From: a virus
Strand: one strand, 5' to 3'
IMG/VR virus record: IMGVR_UViG_3300042894_005140
Span: 1-64,000 of that record
DNA length: 64,000 bases
Shown here: positions 63,772 through 64,000 of the stretch, in pieces
How the letters are laid out: every line of letters begins with the position of its first letter
Position numbering within the stretch: position 1 is the stretch's first letter
Made by a program: the position numbers and the translations under genes
Notes under the pieces: model-generated
Databases searched by the model: none
What the model was told of the DNA's origin: nothing
Seen by the model: only the letters and a program-made list of their open reading frames with translations

Positions 63772-64000
63772 TTATTGGTAGTATTTTGTCCAATCAAATT
63801 TTAAGTATTGATCTAAGGCAGGTAATTTTAAAGTAGTGGAAGTTAATAAAGTATTATCTCTATTTACTTTAGCTGCTTGTTCTTTAGTTCCTGTTAGTTG
63901 CCAATCTAAATAGAAAGGAATGTATAAAGTAAATTGTATTCTAGGATCTTTAGCTACTAATTGATCAAATATATTTTGATTTATTTCAATATATTTATTT
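63772..64000 (-). CDS. partial CDS running off the right edge
   Basis: The stop is at 63772 and the frame is open to the window edge, giving at least 75 C-terminal residues (with FTLYIPFYLDWQLTGTKEQAAK, ending LKFDWTKYYQ). No family recognised from this fragment. Confidence 0.6.
   Translation of the reverse strand, partial: NKYIEINQNIFDQLVAKDPRIQFTLYIPFYLDWQLTGTKEQAAKVNRDNTLLTSTTLKLPALDQYLKFDWTKYYQ

Overview
The window is a stretch of a tailed-phage genome whose host is very probably a member of the Bacteroidota. Evidence for a phage: a T4-like replisome, about 120 tightly packed genes all on the minus strand, tRNA genes, homing endonucleases, a lytic transglycosylase and very many small unknown genes. 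Evidence for the host: AT-rich DNA; a promoter type (TTTG, 20 bp, TATATTTA) that closely resembles the Bacteroidota -33 TTTG / -7 TAnnTTTG promoter; little Shine-Dalgarno use; a secreted protein ending in a type IX secretion (T9SS)-like sorting domain; and small gene families common in flavobacterial phages. No terminase, capsid or tail gene was recognised, so this is the early/middle, metabolic part of a larger genome.

Layout from left to right. 1-0.7 kb: tRNA-Met, tRNA-Thr and tRNA-Leu with a small lipoprotein. 0.7-6.8 kb: a DUF932 protein, a DUF6884 protein, a nucleotidyltransferase-like protein, and a MoxR-type AAA+ ATPase with a VWA/metallopeptidase-like partner. 7-16.4 kb: many small unknown genes, a RadA-like ATPase, a cysteine-peptidase-like protein, an Smr-like domain, and two unusual palindromic intergenic stretches. 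16.5-24.6 kb: thyA with a GIY-YIG homing endonuclease, a secreted protein with a T9SS-like tail, an SGNH hydrolase, a SWIM-like zinc protein and a lytic transglycosylase. 24.6-34.3 kb: small zinc proteins, then a glycosyltransferase cluster (two GT2, one GT10, two GT4-like, one further GT-like, one methyltransferase, one short epimerase-like protein). 34.3-43.8 kb: RecB/Cas4-like nuclease, clamp-loader subunits, GroEL and GroES, sliding clamp and family B DNA polymerase. 43.8-46.1 kb: a dUTPase/dCTP-deaminase family protein and a tandem of small paralogues. 46.2-53.8 kb: one promoter appears to drive a 7-deazaguanine DNA-modification operon (FolE, HPRT, QueE, QueD, a QueC-like protein lacking all zinc cysteines, and DpdA) with two thioredoxins and a thioesterase. 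53.8-64 kb: an EF-hand membrane protein, class II ribonucleotide reductase, DnaB-like helicase, 5'-3' exonuclease, UvsX-like recombinase, gp32-like SSB and a reduced family A polymerase.

How the parts may fit. Replication is T4-like (polymerase, clamp, loader, helicase, SSB, recombinase, RNase H-like exonuclease). ThyA, class II RNR, a MazG-like protein and the dUTPase/DCD protein supply nucleotides. The 7-deazaguanine operon would replace some or all guanines in phage DNA after replication, which is a known anti-restriction strategy. The QueC-like protein without zinc cysteines makes the final base uncertain. Twenty-five promoter copies found by eye divide the window into transcription units. 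At several, a terminator hairpin sits inside the promoter spacer, and at five the ATG lies exactly 4 nt after the -7-like box, which suggests leaderless mRNAs. Everything is read by eye; no searches were run.
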